From Bryobacterales bacterium (GTDB taxonomy: Bacteria > Acidobacteriota > Terriglobia > Bryobacterales > Bryobacteraceae): a DNA stretch of 9,211 nucleotides. Within the stretch, counting starts at the first letter, position 1. Every line of letters starts with the position of its first letter. The notes beneath the pieces are model-generated. The model did no database searches, was not told the origin of the DNA, and saw only the letters and a list, made by a program, of their open reading frames with translations. The position numbers were made by a program, and so were the translations under genes. This document shows, piece after piece, positions 1-7,619 of this stretch. The stretch covers positions 1-9,211 of the forward strand of contig JANXQZ010000004.1 in the NCBI GenBank assembly GCA_025353235.1, read 5' to 3'.

Positions 1-335
1 GCCGATCGAGCTTTTTCCGTTGCTTCGTCGTGGATAACTCCCTCCTGCAGCCAAACCGCCTTGGCCTTCACTCGAATCGCGGCGTCAACGATTTCAGGAA
101 CGAATTCAGAGCGGCGGAACACATCCACGATATCGATCGGCTCGGGTATGTCCTCAAGTCGGGCGTAAGCCTTCTCGCCAAGAACCTCGGTTTCCTGAGG
201 ATTGACAGGGATGATCCGGTATCCGGCTTCCTGCATGTATTCCGAAACTCCATAGCTGGGACGGGTGCGCTTGTGCGAGAGTCCCACCACCGCAATGGTC
301 CGGCTGTTCCTCAGTAACTTGGCGATATCAGCCAT
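1..335 (-). CDS. CoA-binding domain protein, YccU-like (3' end beyond window)
   Basis: Reading the minus strand from the ATG at 335-333 gives 111 residues with no stop before the window edge. The protein begins MADIAKLLRNSRTIAVVGLS, a Rossmann-type beta-strand and glycine turn. It continues with GVSEYMQEAGYRIIPVNP (residues 29-46), IDIVDVFRR (67-75) and VWLQEGV (94-100). These are hallmarks of the small CoA_binding_2 / YccU family, whose members are about 135-145 residues long, so only the last 25-35 residues should be missing. Family members bind CoA or a related nucleotide cofactor in the cytoplasm; their physiological role is poorly defined. The start codon overlaps the end of the rluB-type gene by 8 nt and is preceded by a good ribosome binding site, so the gene is probably the translationally coupled distal member of the unit. 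The identification comes from motif recall, and the missing C-terminus cannot be judged. Confidence 0.88.
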   Translation of the reverse strand, partial: MADIAKLLRNSRTIAVVGLSHKRTRPSYGVSEYMQEAGYRIIPVNPQETEVLGEKAYARLEDIPEPIDIVDVFRRSEFVPEIVDAAIRVKAKAVWLQEGVIHDEATEKARS

Positions 336-1071
336 CGTTCTTATCCTCATCCATTTTCAAGATCTTTCTAAAGCGCCCGATCTCCGCTGGCGTTAGATGC
401 CGCATCTCCCCAGCCTTGATCGGACCCAGCGCCAGAAAGCCGATCTTCACCCGCTTCAGCTTTTCCACAAGGTGGCCAAAATGTTTGAACATGATTCGGA
501 TTTGATTTTGGCGACCCTCAATGAGACGGACTTCATACCAGGGGTTGTCCGCAAGCTTCAGCAGTTTTAAGCCTGCCGGGAGGGTGCGCTTTCCGCTGAC
601 CGGAACGCCCTGCCGGAACTGCTCTTCCTGCTCCTGTGTAAGATGGCCCTTGATCTTCACCATGTAGGTCTTGGTCACGTGGTTCTTCGTAGAAGTGATC
701 CGGTTTGCGAAGTCGCCATCATTGGTCATGATGAGCAGGCCCTCGCTCTGATAATCCAGCCGCCCCACGGGGAAGATGCGATCCTTCACGCCTTTCACCA
801 AATCCATCACCGTTGGTCGGCCTTCTGGATCGTCCATGGTGGTGACGCAGCCCTTCGGCTTATTCATGGCAAAATACAGCAGCCGACTGGGGGCTTTTAG
901 AAGCTTGCCATTTACCTTGATGTGGTCGCTGGCGAGATCGGCTTTGGTGCCCAGTTCGGTGATCGTCTTTCCATTCACGGTCACCATTCCGGCCACGATC
1001 AGCTCTTCAGCCTTGCGGCGGCTAGCCACTCCCGCTTGGGAGATCAGTTTCTGCAATCGTTCTTCGGGCAT
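328..1071 (-). CDS. rluB: 23S rRNA pseudouridine synthase, RsuA/RluB family
   Basis: This 247-residue protein converts a specific uridine of rRNA to pseudouridine. RluB acts on helix 89 of 23S rRNA (U2605 in E. coli). An N-terminal S4 RNA-binding domain (about residues 4-50) starts RLQKLISQAGVASRRKAEEL. The catalytic domain carries the motif GRLDYQSEGLL (residues 103-113), with the expected catalytic aspartate at D106. It also has FAMNKPKG (67-74) and the later family motif EGRQNQIRIMF. Length fits the family. The reading frame is open back to 1149, which would add 26 Pro/Arg-rich residues and overlap scpB by 77 nt. I chose the ATG at 1071 because the S4 domain begins there and it sits one base after the scpB stop (TAG-A-ATG), a typical coupled start. 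No strong Shine-Dalgarno precedes either start. The position after scpA-scpB favours RluB over RsuA, RluE or RluF, but target specificity is inferred from context. Confidence 0.92.
   Translation of the reverse strand: MPEERLQKLISQAGVASRRKAEELIVAGMVTVNGKTITELGTKADLASDHIKVNGKLLKAPSRLLYFAMNKPKGCVTTMDDPEGRPTVMDLVKGVKDRIFPVGRLDYQSEGLLIMTNDGDFANRITSTKNHVTKTYMVKIKGHLTQEQEEQFRQGVPVSGKRTLPAGLKLLKLADNPWYEVRLIEGRQNQIRIMFKHFGHLVEKLKRVKIGFLALGPIKAGEMRHLTPAEIGRFRKILKMDEDKNDG
344..348 (-). promoter_or_regulatory. Ribosome binding site GAGGA for the CoA-binding protein gene
   Basis: On the minus strand GAGGA stands 8 nt before the ATG at 335. It lies inside the last codons of the rluB-type gene and is the clearest Shine-Dalgarno match among the five minus-strand genes. 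It supports the start at 335 even though that start overlaps the upstream gene by 8 nt. Confidence 0.7.
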
Positions 1072-1072
1072 T

Positions 1073-1777
1073 CTAGGTTTGATTTTCGGTCGGTTGTTCC
1101 CGGGGCGTCTCCACGGCGTCGGGGGCGGGCGATTGCGAATCCGGGTCATTCAAGGCCATGCGGCCAAGTTCTTCGAACTCCTTCAAGGTGGGCAATTCGC
1201 TCAAGTCTTTCAGCCCAAACTGGATCAGAAACTCTTTGGTGGTTTTGTACAGAATGGGTTTGCCAACCACCTGTTTGCGGCCGGCAGTGGCGATCAGCTT
1301 GCGATCAAGCAGGGTTCTGAGCACGCTCGCGCCTTGCACCCCGCGAATGTCCATGATCTCAGGCGCAGTAATTGGCTGCTTGTAGGCCACCACGGCCAGC
1401 GTCTCCAGAGCAGGGAGCGACAGCTTCAGCGGGGGCTTGAGACTCTTCACGAAGGCGCGAATCGCTTCGTGATGCTCGGGCTTGGTGGCCATCTTGAAGC
1501 CGCCAGCGACCTCTCGAATTATTAGCCCCCGATCTTCCTTAGCGTAGTCGGCGGTCAACTCGTCCAGCAGCCTCTTAACAACATCGGGCGGCTGCTGAAG
1601 TGCCGTTGCCATCTGTGCAAATGTGAGCGGTTCCTCGGTTACATAAATGGCCGCTTCGAGGACTGCTTTTAGCTTGGCTTCGGCGGTCTCGGCGCGGTCG
1701 TGGCCTGGAACGATAAAGAGCTGCTCGGCGAGTATCTCCTCTTCCTCCGTTGTGGAATTCACTTCTAATTGTTCCAT
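1073..1777 (-). CDS. scpB: Segregation and condensation protein B
   Basis: ScpB is a kleisin-associated winged-helix protein that binds ScpA as a dimer and, with SMC, forms the bacterial condensin that compacts and separates chromosomes. The 234-residue product has an acidic leader (residues 1-30), a first winged-helix domain (about 34-110, beginning KLKAVLEAAIYVTEEPLTF) and a second (about 115-195). The second contains the strongly conserved stretch from LPALETLAVVAYKQPIT through EIMDIRGV and the ending IQFGLKDLSELPTL. After about residue 210 comes a low-complexity tail rich in Pro, Glu, Asp and Gln, which is variable in this family. The ATG lies 2 nt after the scpA stop. An AGGA about 12 nt upstream is the best ribosome binding site candidate. 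The next gene begins one base after its stop. Family assignment is secure. Confidence 0.95.
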   Translation of the reverse strand: MEQLEVNSTTEEEEILAEQLFIVPGHDRAETAEAKLKAVLEAAIYVTEEPLTFAQMATALQQPPDVVKRLLDELTADYAKEDRGLIIREVAGGFKMATKPEHHEAIRAFVKSLKPPLKLSLPALETLAVVAYKQPITAPEIMDIRGVQGASVLRTLLDRKLIATAGRKQVVGKPILYKTTKEFLIQFGLKDLSELPTLKEFEELGRMALNDPDSQSPAPDAVETPREQPTENQT

Positions 1778-1779
1778 CC

Positions 1780-2559
1780 TTAGGTGTATTCCTGTTCGAC
1801 TGCGGCTAGCAAATCGCCGGTGCCTAAGACTTCTTCAAAGCTCTCATTCTTCTTCAGACCAATGTCCCCGAACGCGTCTCTCTGGGTCAGCAAGATGGCT
1901 TGCCGCTTCACTAGCTCCAGGACCGCTAGAAACAGGCAGATCATCGCCCGTCGACTCTTCTGCCGCTGAAACAGTTCGGACGCCGAGATCGCTTCGTTGC
2001 GTCGCGACTTCTTGAAGATGGACTCCAGATATCGAATCATCTCCGGCACGCTGACGTTCTCTTGGCCGATCTCGTAAATCGGGCGGTTCTTGGCTCGTTC
2101 CAGGATTGTCTGGAACGTCTGAACCAGGTCGATCATGGTCACGTCCAGGCCCGGATTATCATCTTGGGCGCTGAACAGCTTCATCTGCGGATTTGACCAG
2201 ATTGCCTCTTCCACCATGCGCTTTTGCTGTAGCATCTCAGCGGCGTTCTTGAAGCGCTCATGTTCGAGAAGCTTCGAAACCAGTTCCGAGCGGGGGTCTT
2301 CCTCAGGCGCGATTTTCTCGAGTTCCGGATCGCGCGGAAGCAGCAGCTTTGACTTGATATGAATGAGGCTGGCAGCCATGAAAACGAACTCGGAGCTGAT
2401 CTCAATATTGAGTTCGACCGCCTTCTGCATGTACTCCAAATACTGGGAAGTGATGGAGGCGATAGGGATGTCGTAGATGTTGATCTGCTGCCTGCGGATC
2501 AGGTCCAGCAGGAGGTCAAGAGGGCCTTCATACTGGTCCAAATGGAAGTTCAACGTCAC
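1780..2559 (-). CDS. scpA: Segregation and condensation protein A (kleisin)
   Basis: ScpA is the kleisin subunit that bridges the SMC heads of bacterial condensin. With a GTG start at 2559 the product has 259 residues. The N-terminal signature reads FHLDQYEGPLDLLLDLIRRQ (5-24), followed by INIYDIPIASITSQYLEYM, which contacts the SMC neck. SLIHIKSKLLLPRDP (64-78) follows, then a charged middle and a C-terminal winged helix beginning near SASELFQRQKSRRAMICLFL. The frame remains open up to a GTG at 2625, which would overlap the preceding fusion gene by 40 nt and add 22 Gly-rich residues unlike the family. The GTG at 2559 puts the conserved FEGPLDLLL-like motif close to the N-terminus, as in most ScpA proteins, and leaves a 26-nt gap to the upstream stop. 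Neither start has a convincing Shine-Dalgarno, so the exact start is uncertain while the identity is not. Confidence 0.92.
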   Translation of the reverse strand: MTLNFHLDQYEGPLDLLLDLIRRQQINIYDIPIASITSQYLEYMQKAVELNIEISSEFVFMAASLIHIKSKLLLPRDPELEKIAPEEDPRSELVSKLLEHERFKNAAEMLQQKRMVEEAIWSNPQMKLFSAQDDNPGLDVTMIDLVQTFQTILERAKNRPIYEIGQENVSVPEMIRYLESIFKKSRRNEAISASELFQRQKSRRAMICLFLAVLELVKRQAILLTQRDAFGDIGLKKNESFEEVLGTGDLLAAVEQEYT

Positions 2560-2585
2560 TGTTACAAGGATACCGCCCCGCTTAC

Positions 2586-5500
2586 TTAGGCCTCCACGGT
2601 CGCCCGACGCTCCAATTTTCCCCACCCGACCAGTCTGCCGCGCATGGCGTAGAGGATCGACTTCGCCAGCACGTAATACATCAACTGCCGATAGTAGATC
2701 CGCTGCAGGAACAGCAAGGCTAAGTCAGTTGGCTTCGCTTTTTCAAGCGAGTATGCGAGCGACGCTGTCAGCAGTTCCAGCACAAACAGCCCGAAATAGT
2801 AAAGCAGCACGATCCGCCAATTTCCCGCGAACAGCGCCACGAACATCGAGATTTCGGCAAAGGGTGACAACGCCGCCAGTAGCACCTGGAAAATCCAAAT
2901 GCTCGGGAGCGCCAGCATTCCCAGATAGCCGTAATTCCAGTTGAACGTCGCATCGCGATGTTTCCAGGCAGCCTGCAGCGTCCCAAACGCCCAGCGGAAA
3001 CGTTGCTTGGCGAGATCTCTGGTAGTCTCCGGCGCTTCCGTGTAGGCAATGGCGTTCTCTTCGTAGCGAATCTCATACCCGAGGCGTCGAATCGCCAGGG
3101 TAAGATCCGTATCTTCGGCCAGCGTGTCGTCGCCGAATCCGCCGACCCCCAAAACCAGATCCTTGCGCCATGCCCCTACTGCACCCGGAACAACAGTAAT
3201 GGCGTTCAGCAGATCCAGCGCGCGGCGGTCAAGATTGAAACCGCAGATGTACTCAATCGATTGAAACCGCGTAATCAGCTTGCGGCGATTGCCCACCCGC
3301 GCATTCCCCGACACGGCCCCGACCTTCGAATCGCAGAAATGCCTCACCAGCATCGCAATGGTTCCCTTGCGGAAAATGGTGTCGGCATCGAGCGCCACCA
3401 AAATCTCATGCCGGGAAGCTCCGATCCCGTGATTCAGCGCCGCCGACTTTCCCTGATTCGCCTGGGTCAGCACGCGCACGCGCGGCTCGTGATCGAAGGC
3501 TTCGTGCAGCACTTCTAGCGTCCGGTCCTTCGAACCGTCGTTGACAACCACGACATCCAGGTCTGGATACCCGTTATCGAGTATCGATTGAACCGTCCGC
3601 CGTATCACCATCTCTTCGTTGTATGCCGCAATGACAACGGACACGCCGGGCCGGTAGCTCGCATCGAAGACTCTCCTGCTCGCCTTGCGTTTCTCAAAGA
3701 TCGCGAGGACGCCGTATACCAGCGAACGGAGCAGCGTTAGGTAGATGGCGACCAGAAACAGGAGCCCGATCGCCTTTTTGAAATTTCCTTTCGTCACCAG
3801 AGCCTCGCCTTCAATGCTGGCCCAGCGCTGTTCCTTGACGCTCGGCACCGGCATCAACTGGTCGCGCGTGCGGCCCATTAGCTGTTCGAGCGGGACGAAC
3901 TGGTAACCCTGTGCGCGCAGCGTGTCAATGATCCGAGGCAGAGCAGCTAGGGTGGCGCTGCGATCCCCGCCGCCGTCATGCAGCAGGATCATATGGCCGT
4001 CATCCTTCTGCTCAATCACCTGGGACAGAATCTTATCGGCCGTGGTGCCGATCTCCCAGTCGCGCGGGTCGATCTTCTCGCCGATCGTAATGTAACCCCG
4101 ATCCTGCGCGCGTTGAATCGGCAATAGCTCTTCCGGGGTCTGGGGTTCGCTATCCGCATTGTAAGGAGGACGAAATAAGATCGACCCGTGGCCGGTATCA
4201 TGCTCAATCAGCCGCAGCGTCGTATTCAATTCGAGATTGGTCGCTTCCTCGGACTCCTTCGCCACGTTGGGATGCGTATAAGTATGGTTCCCGATCACGT
4301 GGCCCTCGGTGTACTCGCGCCGAACCTCCCCAGGATACTGCTCGGCATTTTCGCCGATCACGAAAAACGTTGCTGGTACTTGCTTCTGCTTCAAAACATC
4401 CAGCACGGCATTCGTATAGTCCGACGGTCCATCATCGAACGTGAACGTCATCAGCTTCGGGACTGCCCCTCCCGTGTGTTCCAGCACGTAGTAAGAAGGC
4501 AGCGACTGGTAGGTCTCTTCGAAGTTGCCGTCCTTATCCTTCCAGACATTCCGCGAGCCGTCGCGCGGCCGGTCCACGATGCGCAGCACCTCGCCTTCCC
4601 CGTAATGCTGCACCGATTTTTGAGCGGTCAAATGGAATAGCGCGCCAGCGTTGAAGGTTTGGTCGGGCCATCCGTGCTGAGGAATTGCGGTCCACATGCC
4701 GGGATCTTCCGCGCCCAGACGCCAGAGCGCCACGCCGCGATACCCGTTGCTGGATACATCCTCGATATGGTTGAGCGCAGTAACCGCATCCAGGAACCAG
4801 ACCTCATGCTGATCCTTGCCGCTTTGAAATTTCAGATACGGATTCTGAGTATCCTTGCTCCACTGGATCTGAGCCTTGTTGGCCACCGCTGCGGCGATCA
4901 CGTCGCCGTAGGTGACTTCCACCCCGCCCTTGCTCGAACCAATCACCCAGTCATATCCGTAGTTTCCGAAACCGATCACTGTCCTCGCCGGAGGCAACTG
5001 CTTCAGCAACGCATCGAGCTGATCCTGAAACCACTGCTCCGAGGCGACCGGACCCGGCGTGCCCGACTGATAGTGCTGGTCATAAACCATGGGCACGATA
5101 AAGTCGTTGATCTCGGCGAGGTCCTTGATGTCGTAGCTGCCGTCGTCGTCCGTGGGAACAGACTCGGTGAGGATTAGTCCCGCAGGCTTCAGCTTCGCGC
5201 TGAGCTGCTGCATGAACTCGACCATCTTGCCGCGATCCTTACCAGGCAACTGTTCAAAATCGATGTTGACGCCCGCGAACTTGTGCTCTTTCAAGTTGGC
5301 GAAGATGTTGTCGACGAGGTTCTCGCGCGCTGCCGGGTTGTTTAAAACTTTGTGCAGATCGCCCGCTTGCCAGCCATTTCGATAGTTATTGATCTCGGCT
5401 AAAATCGGCAGCTTGGCATCGCGGGCGATCTGGACCACCTGTTCATCGGACTGGTCATCGACGTCGCCGTTGCCATTCTTGAGAGTCAGCCATTCCGGCA

Positions 5501-5906
5501 CTAGATGCGTCAGATGAGAGAGGTTCATGCGCAGCGAAACTTTGCTGGCCTCGTCCCAATTCACGTAAAATCCGAATACAAGCGGCTGGTCTTCGCGAGG
5601 TTTGATCGCGGTTCGGGCATGCAACGCGGGATTGCCTCCGTTCCGAATGTAGGTGACCGGCTTGTGAAACTTATAAGGGATCGCCTTGGTGGCCTTCTCC
5701 CCTCGCGTGATGATGGAAACTTCACTGAAATTCGCGAGATGCTGGACAGAAGGCAATCCCAGAGACGGCAACTGAGGATTGCTGATCACGCTGAGGATGA
5801 ACAGAACCAAAAAGATGGCAAAGACGATGCCGGTGATTCCGAAGGCTCGCCGAAAACGGATCCAGCGGCGGCCAGTCGGATCATAGAAAACGAACGTTGT
5901 GCTCAT
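2586..5906 (-). CDS. Membrane-anchored GH18-like / CE4 deacetylase / GT2 glycosyltransferase fusion
   Basis: This 1106-residue three-module protein is predicted to make and modify a beta-linked (N-acetyl)hexosamine polysaccharide. A basic N-terminus (GRRWIRFRR) precedes a membrane helix at about 23-42. Residues about 105-410 form a GH18 barrel of the YaaH type; GVNIDFE (212-218) keeps D216 and the catalytic-position E218. A CE4/NodB deacetylase follows (about 484-675) with every motif: TFDDGP (489-494), H541 and H545 of the metal site, RPPY (579-582), DPRDW (613-617) and LLHDGG (641-646). A second helix (about 711-737) ends in FEKRKASRR. The GT2 domain (about 752-990) has the DAD motif (840-842), ED (931-932) and QRFRW (968-972), the processive-synthase signature. 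Several membrane segments follow (about 993-1090). The positive-inside pattern puts GH18 and CE4 outside the membrane and GT2 in the cytoplasm. The layout resembles PgaB and PgaC, or NodB and NodC, on one chain. The polymer itself cannot be named. It is the first gene of the scpAB unit. No clear Shine-Dalgarno precedes the ATG. Confidence 0.9.
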   Translation of the reverse strand: MSTTFVFYDPTGRRWIRFRRAFGITGIVFAIFLVLFILSVISNPQLPSLGLPSVQHLANFSEVSIITRGEKATKAIPYKFHKPVTYIRNGGNPALHARTAIKPREDQPLVFGFYVNWDEASKVSLRMNLSHLTHLVPEWLTLKNGNGDVDDQSDEQVVQIARDAKLPILAEINNYRNGWQAGDLHKVLNNPAARENLVDNIFANLKEHKFAGVNIDFEQLPGKDRGKMVEFMQQLSAKLKPAGLILTESVPTDDDGSYDIKDLAEINDFIVPMVYDQHYQSGTPGPVASEQWFQDQLDALLKQLPPARTVIGFGNYGYDWVIGSSKGGVEVTYGDVIAAAVANKAQIQWSKDTQNPYLKFQSGKDQHEVWFLDAVTALNHIEDVSSNGYRGVALWRLGAEDPGMWTAIPQHGWPDQTFNAGALFHLTAQKSVQHYGEGEVLRIVDRPRDGSRNVWKDKDGNFEETYQSLPSYYVLEHTGGAVPKLMTFTFDDGPSDYTNAVLDVLKQKQVPATFFVIGENAEQYPGEVRREYTEGHVIGNHTYTHPNVAKESEEATNLELNTTLRLIEHDTGHGSILFRPPYNADSEPQTPEELLPIQRAQDRGYITIGEKIDPRDWEIGTTADKILSQVIEQKDDGHMILLHDGGGDRSATLAALPRIIDTLRAQGYQFVPLEQLMGRTRDQLMPVPSVKEQRWASIEGEALVTKGNFKKAIGLLFLVAIYLTLLRSLVYGVLAIFEKRKASRRVFDASYRPGVSVVIAAYNEEMVIRRTVQSILDNGYPDLDVVVVNDGSKDRTLEVLHEAFDHEPRVRVLTQANQGKSAALNHGIGASRHEILVALDADTIFRKGTIAMLVRHFCDSKVGAVSGNARVGNRRKLITRFQSIEYICGFNLDRRALDLLNAITVVPGAVGAWRKDLVLGVGGFGDDTLAEDTDLTLAIRRLGYEIRYEENAIAYTEAPETTRDLAKQRFRWAFGTLQAAWKHRDATFNWNYGYLGMLALPSIWIFQVLLAALSPFAEISMFVALFAGNWRIVLLYYFGLFVLELLTASLAYSLEKAKPTDLALLFLQRIYYRQLMYYVLAKSILYAMRGRLVGWGKLERRATVEA

Positions 5907-5983
5907 ACCCAGTAATTAGAGGTTGCCCCTACCTTCCACGATACAGGTAAACCACTCATTTCCATAAAGGTTATGCTCATTTA
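5907..5983. promoter_or_regulatory. Divergent intergenic region between the fusion gene and aidB
   Basis: These 77 bp separate two divergent genes and must hold both sets of start signals unless promoters lie inside coding sequence. On the minus strand TCTAAT (5920-5915) is one mismatch from a sigma-70 -10 box and ends 8 nt before the fusion ATG. No good -35 hexamer lies at 16-18 nt, and such a promoter would make an almost leaderless mRNA. On the plus strand CATAAA (5963-5968), with GATACA 17 nt upstream (5940-5945), is a weak candidate for aidB. AAAGG (5966-5970) lies 13 nt before the aidB ATG, which is long for a Shine-Dalgarno. A four-codon ATG CTC ATT TAA (5973-5984) ends in the aidB start as TAATG. 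No clear operator palindrome was seen. Confidence 0.35.
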
Positions 5984-7573
5984 ATGGCTTCTTCGAACCA
6001 GCCTCCTCCGCTTGTGGACTATAACCCGTACACATCGGATGCCGCACTTTCGGAGGCTTTGCGGCGGGAATGCGCTACCTGGGCGGAGCCGCAGGTCGCC
6101 GAGTTTGGAAGGCTGGCAGGAAGCGAGGAAGCGATCCGCTGGGGATTTCAGGCCAACGAATTCGCGCCAGTCCTGAGGACGCACGATCGGTTTGGCGAGC
6201 GGACCGATGAGGTGGAGTTTCATCCCGCTTGGCACAACTTGATGAGGATGTCAGTCGCTCACGGGTTGCATAACTTGCCGTGGGTGGAACCGCGTCCAGG
6301 AGCGCACGTAGCGCGGGCCGCATTGATGATGCTCGCGTCGCAGAACGAGCAGGGGCACACCTGTCCGATTTCGATGACCTATTCGGCGGTTCCTGCGCTG
6401 AGGGCTGAGCCTGAACTAGCGGCATTTTGGAAGGCAGGGCTTAGCTCGACGAACTACGACGAACGGTTCCGTCCAGCTGGCGAGAAGACGGGAGTGCTGA
6501 TCGGCATGGCGATGACCGAGAAGCAGGGCGGGTCCGATGTGCGCGCGAACACGACGGTAGCCGAGCGCGCCGGGGATGCGTACTTAATCACTGGTCACAA
6601 GTGGTTCTGCTCCGCTCCTATGTCCGATGCCTTTCTGGTGCTGGCCCAAGCACAGGGCGGGATCACTTGCTTCTTACTTCCTCGCTGGGATGATGGGAAG
6701 CGCAATGCTTTTCACATTCAGCGCCTGAAGGCGAAACTAGGTAATCGGTCGAATGCTTCGAGCGAGGTAGAGTTCGTGCGGGCGAGGGCGCGACGAATCG
6801 GCGAGGAGGGGCGCGGAGTGCCGGCCATCATCGAAATGGTGCGGCACACCAGGCTTGATTGCGTAATCGGGTCGGCTGCGTTGATGCGGCAGGCGCTCAC
6901 GCAGGCGATCCACCATTGCTGGCATAGAAGTGCTTTCGGCAAACTTCTGATTGATCAGCCGCTGATGCAAAACGTGCTGGCGGATTTGGCGCTTGAGTCG
7001 GAGGCCGCTACTGTGCTGACCATGCGGTTGGCGCGCGCCTTTGATGAAGGGGGCAGTTTCGCGAGGCTGGCGACAGCCGTAGCGAAATATTGGATCTGCA
7101 AGCGGGCCTCGGCAGCCGTGGGTGAAGCCCTGGAGTGCCTCGGTGGGAACGGGTTTGTTGAAGAATGCAACATGCCCCGGCTCTTCCGCAAGTCGCCGCT
7201 CAATTCCATCTGGGAGGGCTCCGGCAACGTGATCTGCCTGGACATTCTGCGCGCGATGAGGAAGGAGCCAGAGTCGGTGGAAAGATTGGTTGCCGAAATT
7301 CGTTTGGCGCGGGGCGGGGAAGCCAGGTTCGATGTTTTTGCAGCCGGGCTGGAATCGCGCTTGAAGCGGGAAGCTTCGGAAGTAGAAGGCCGGCGGCTGG
7401 CGGAAGATCTGGCGCTCGCTTTGCAGGCGAGCCTGCTGATTCGGCACAGTCCCTCGTTTGTGTCCGATGCATTTTGCGCAACGCGGCTTGGGGCGGAAGG
7501 CGGACGCGCATTTGGTACTCTGCCAGCGCGGGTGGAGTTTCGCAAGGTGTTGGACAGGGCCTTCTGTTCCTAA
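5984..7573 (+). CDS. aidB: AidB-type acyl-CoA dehydrogenase family flavoprotein
   Basis: The 529-residue product matches E. coli AidB (541 residues) from end to end as I recall that sequence. Shared stretches include FHPAWHNLM (79-87), CPISMTY (127-133), the FAD-binding loop GMAMTEKQGGSDV (174-186), GHKWFCS (204-210), KLGNRSNASSEVEF (251-264), TRLDC (289-293) and NSIWEGSGN (407-415). E411 in the last motif matches the family's catalytic-base glutamate. AidB is an FAD-containing tetramer induced in the E. coli adaptive response to alkylating agents. It binds DNA and has weak isovaleryl-CoA dehydrogenase activity; whether it repairs, shields or senses damage is unsettled. The C-terminal region that contributes DNA binding in E. 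coli is present in length but less alike by eye. No ada or alkA neighbour is visible, so alkylation control cannot be inferred here. The ATG at 5984 fits the family start, although the ribosome binding site is weak. Confidence 0.92.
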   Translation: MASSNQPPPLVDYNPYTSDAALSEALRRECATWAEPQVAEFGRLAGSEEAIRWGFQANEFAPVLRTHDRFGERTDEVEFHPAWHNLMRMSVAHGLHNLPWVEPRPGAHVARAALMMLASQNEQGHTCPISMTYSAVPALRAEPELAAFWKAGLSSTNYDERFRPAGEKTGVLIGMAMTEKQGGSDVRANTTVAERAGDAYLITGHKWFCSAPMSDAFLVLAQAQGGITCFLLPRWDDGKRNAFHIQRLKAKLGNRSNASSEVEFVRARARRIGEEGRGVPAIIEMVRHTRLDCVIGSAALMRQALTQAIHHCWHRSAFGKLLIDQPLMQNVLADLALESEAATVLTMRLARAFDEGGSFARLATAVAKYWICKRASAAVGEALECLGGNGFVEECNMPRLFRKSPLNSIWEGSGNVICLDILRAMRKEPESVERLVAEIRLARGGEARFDVFAAGLESRLKREASEVEGRRLAEDLALALQASLLIRHSPSFVSDAFCATRLGAEGGRAFGTLPARVEFRKVLDRAFCS

Positions 7574-7619
7574 GCATTGTCACGAAAAGCTCTTACAAAA
7601 TGGCTTCTAGCACTTCAGT

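Noticed and set aside
1072..1149. An N-terminal extension of RluB starting at 1149
   Set aside because: The added 26 residues are Pro/Arg-rich, overlap scpB by 77 nt and precede the natural start of the S4 domain; the ATG one base after the scpB stop is the better choice.
776..1525. A 249-codon plus-strand open frame opposite scpB and rluB
   Set aside because: It lies antisense to two genes with clear conserved motifs and shows no domain of its own; it is a codon-bias shadow.
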